A stretch of 5,079 nucleotides of DNA from Deltaproteobacteria bacterium (GTDB lineage Bacteria > Desulfobacterota > Desulfobaccia > Desulfobaccales > 0-14-0-80-60-11): contig JAKAGH010000245.1 in the NCBI GenBank assembly GCA_021817645.1, positions 1 to 5,079 on the forward strand, in the 5' to 3' direction. The notes beneath the pieces were generated by a model. It was not told where the DNA came from. It saw only the letters and a list, made by a program, of their open reading frames with translations, and made no database searches. A program made the translations under genes and the position numbers. Positions 4,898 through 5,079 of this stretch are shown here, piece after piece. The first letter of the stretch is position 1, and every line of letters begins with the position of its first letter.

Positions 4898-4916
4898 GGC
4901 GAACACCAGGTTCGCC
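4898..4916. repeat. Small inverted repeat GGCGAAC / GTTCGCC
   Basis: Perfect 7-base arms (4898-4904 and 4910-4916) flank a 5-base loop, followed by CCTAC. The trailing GCCC(C)TAC resembles the end of copy A at 4558-4565, hinting at a related dispersed repeat family. Confidence 0.55.
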
Positions 4917-4970
4917 CCTACAGGTCAATAGCCTTTAATATCTAGCAATTGCCAAAAGTTTTTTCGTTTT

Positions 4971-5026
4971 GTGGGGGCACAGCTTGCTGTGCCCGAGGTT
5001 AGAGGCGCAGCAAGCTGTGCCCCTGC
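4971..5026. repeat. Large nested palindrome (REP/BIME-like)
   Basis: GGGGCACAGCTTGCTG (4974-4989) is the exact reverse complement of CAGCAAGCTGTGCCCC (5008-5023). As RNA the stem extends to 4971-4993 with 5004-5026, using three G-U pairs, around a 10-base loop. Each arm is itself a near palindrome: GGGCACAGC-TT-GCTGTGCCC at 4975-4994 and a similar unit with AA at its centre at 5004-5021. The whole can therefore be one long hairpin or two small ones. It lies in AT-rich, gene-free DNA. Confidence 0.8.
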
Positions 5027-5079
5027 CTCTTGGTTTCCAATCGGCGAAAATTTTTGACAATCGCTCTAGCAGGCTGTTG

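Larger units (their letters stand above)
4433..5079. other. Gene-free repeat-rich region downstream of the operon
   Basis: These 647 bases contain no credible gene. Two overlapping open frames (minus 4512-4784 and plus 4602-4826) run through GC-rich palindromic repeats, lack ribosome binding sites and encode arginine/proline-rich sequence typical of translated repeats. The region holds a weak terminator candidate, a 7-base tandem repeat, two inverted copies of a GC-rich element, two smaller hairpins and a large nested palindrome near the right end. Confidence 0.75.

Noticed and set aside
5054..5079. TTGACA at 5054-5059 and the end CAGGCTGTTG as a promoter or transposon end
   Set aside because: The matching -10 box would lie beyond the window, and CAGGCTGTTG alone is too short to call an insertion sequence end.
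1..5079. CRISPR array, tRNA or rRNA genes
   Set aside because: No regularly spaced repeats of suitable length, no cloverleaf and no rRNA-like sequence were seen.

Overview
The window looks like chromosomal DNA from an anaerobic, sulfur-metabolising bacterium, most plausibly a sulfate reducer or syntroph of the Desulfobacterota (former Deltaproteobacteria). That placement is inferred from the GC-rich coding sequence, the Isc/TusA/Hdr-type gene content, a secreted NDLGMHC-motif protein at the left edge, and short GC-rich palindromic repeats in the intergenic DNA. The exact taxon cannot be fixed from this sequence.

Layout. Positions 1-252 hold the 5' part of a minus-strand gene for a secreted protein, cut by the window edge. 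A 413-base divergent intergenic region (253-665) follows. It contains an AT-rich stretch with short repeats, a GC-rich block that can fold as RNA (about 443-532), and a near-consensus sigma70 promoter (TTGACA-17-TATACT) at 579-607. From 666 to 4432 six plus-strand genes are packed with gaps of 9, 11, 12 and 22 bases and a final 4-base overlap, which is a clear operon: a TusA-like sulfur carrier, an IscS/NifS-like protein, an Rrf2/IscR-like regulator, the scaffold IscU, an HdrC-like ferredoxin and an HdrB-like CCG protein. The last 647 bases have no credible gene. They hold a weak terminator candidate, a tandem repeat and several GC-rich inverted repeats.

How the genes may work together. Regulator, desulfurase homologue and scaffold form an Isc-type Fe-S assembly core. 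The striking point is that the IscS homologue keeps its persulfide cysteine (Cys326) but has lost the PLP-binding lysine: the usual SGHK motif reads SGPA, with Ala203 at the lysine position. Other PLP-pocket positions (the usual Thr and Gln) are also Ala. It therefore should not desulfurate cysteine in the normal way. A TusA-like carrier encoded immediately upstream and HdrC/HdrB redox proteins encoded downstream suggest a hypothesis: an Fe-S assembly machine that takes sulfur from sulfide or a persulfide relay rather than from cysteine. An IscS lacking this lysine (Asp in its place) is known from the sulfate reducer Archaeoglobus fulgidus, so the loss has a precedent, but the present gene set looks like a distinct arrangement.
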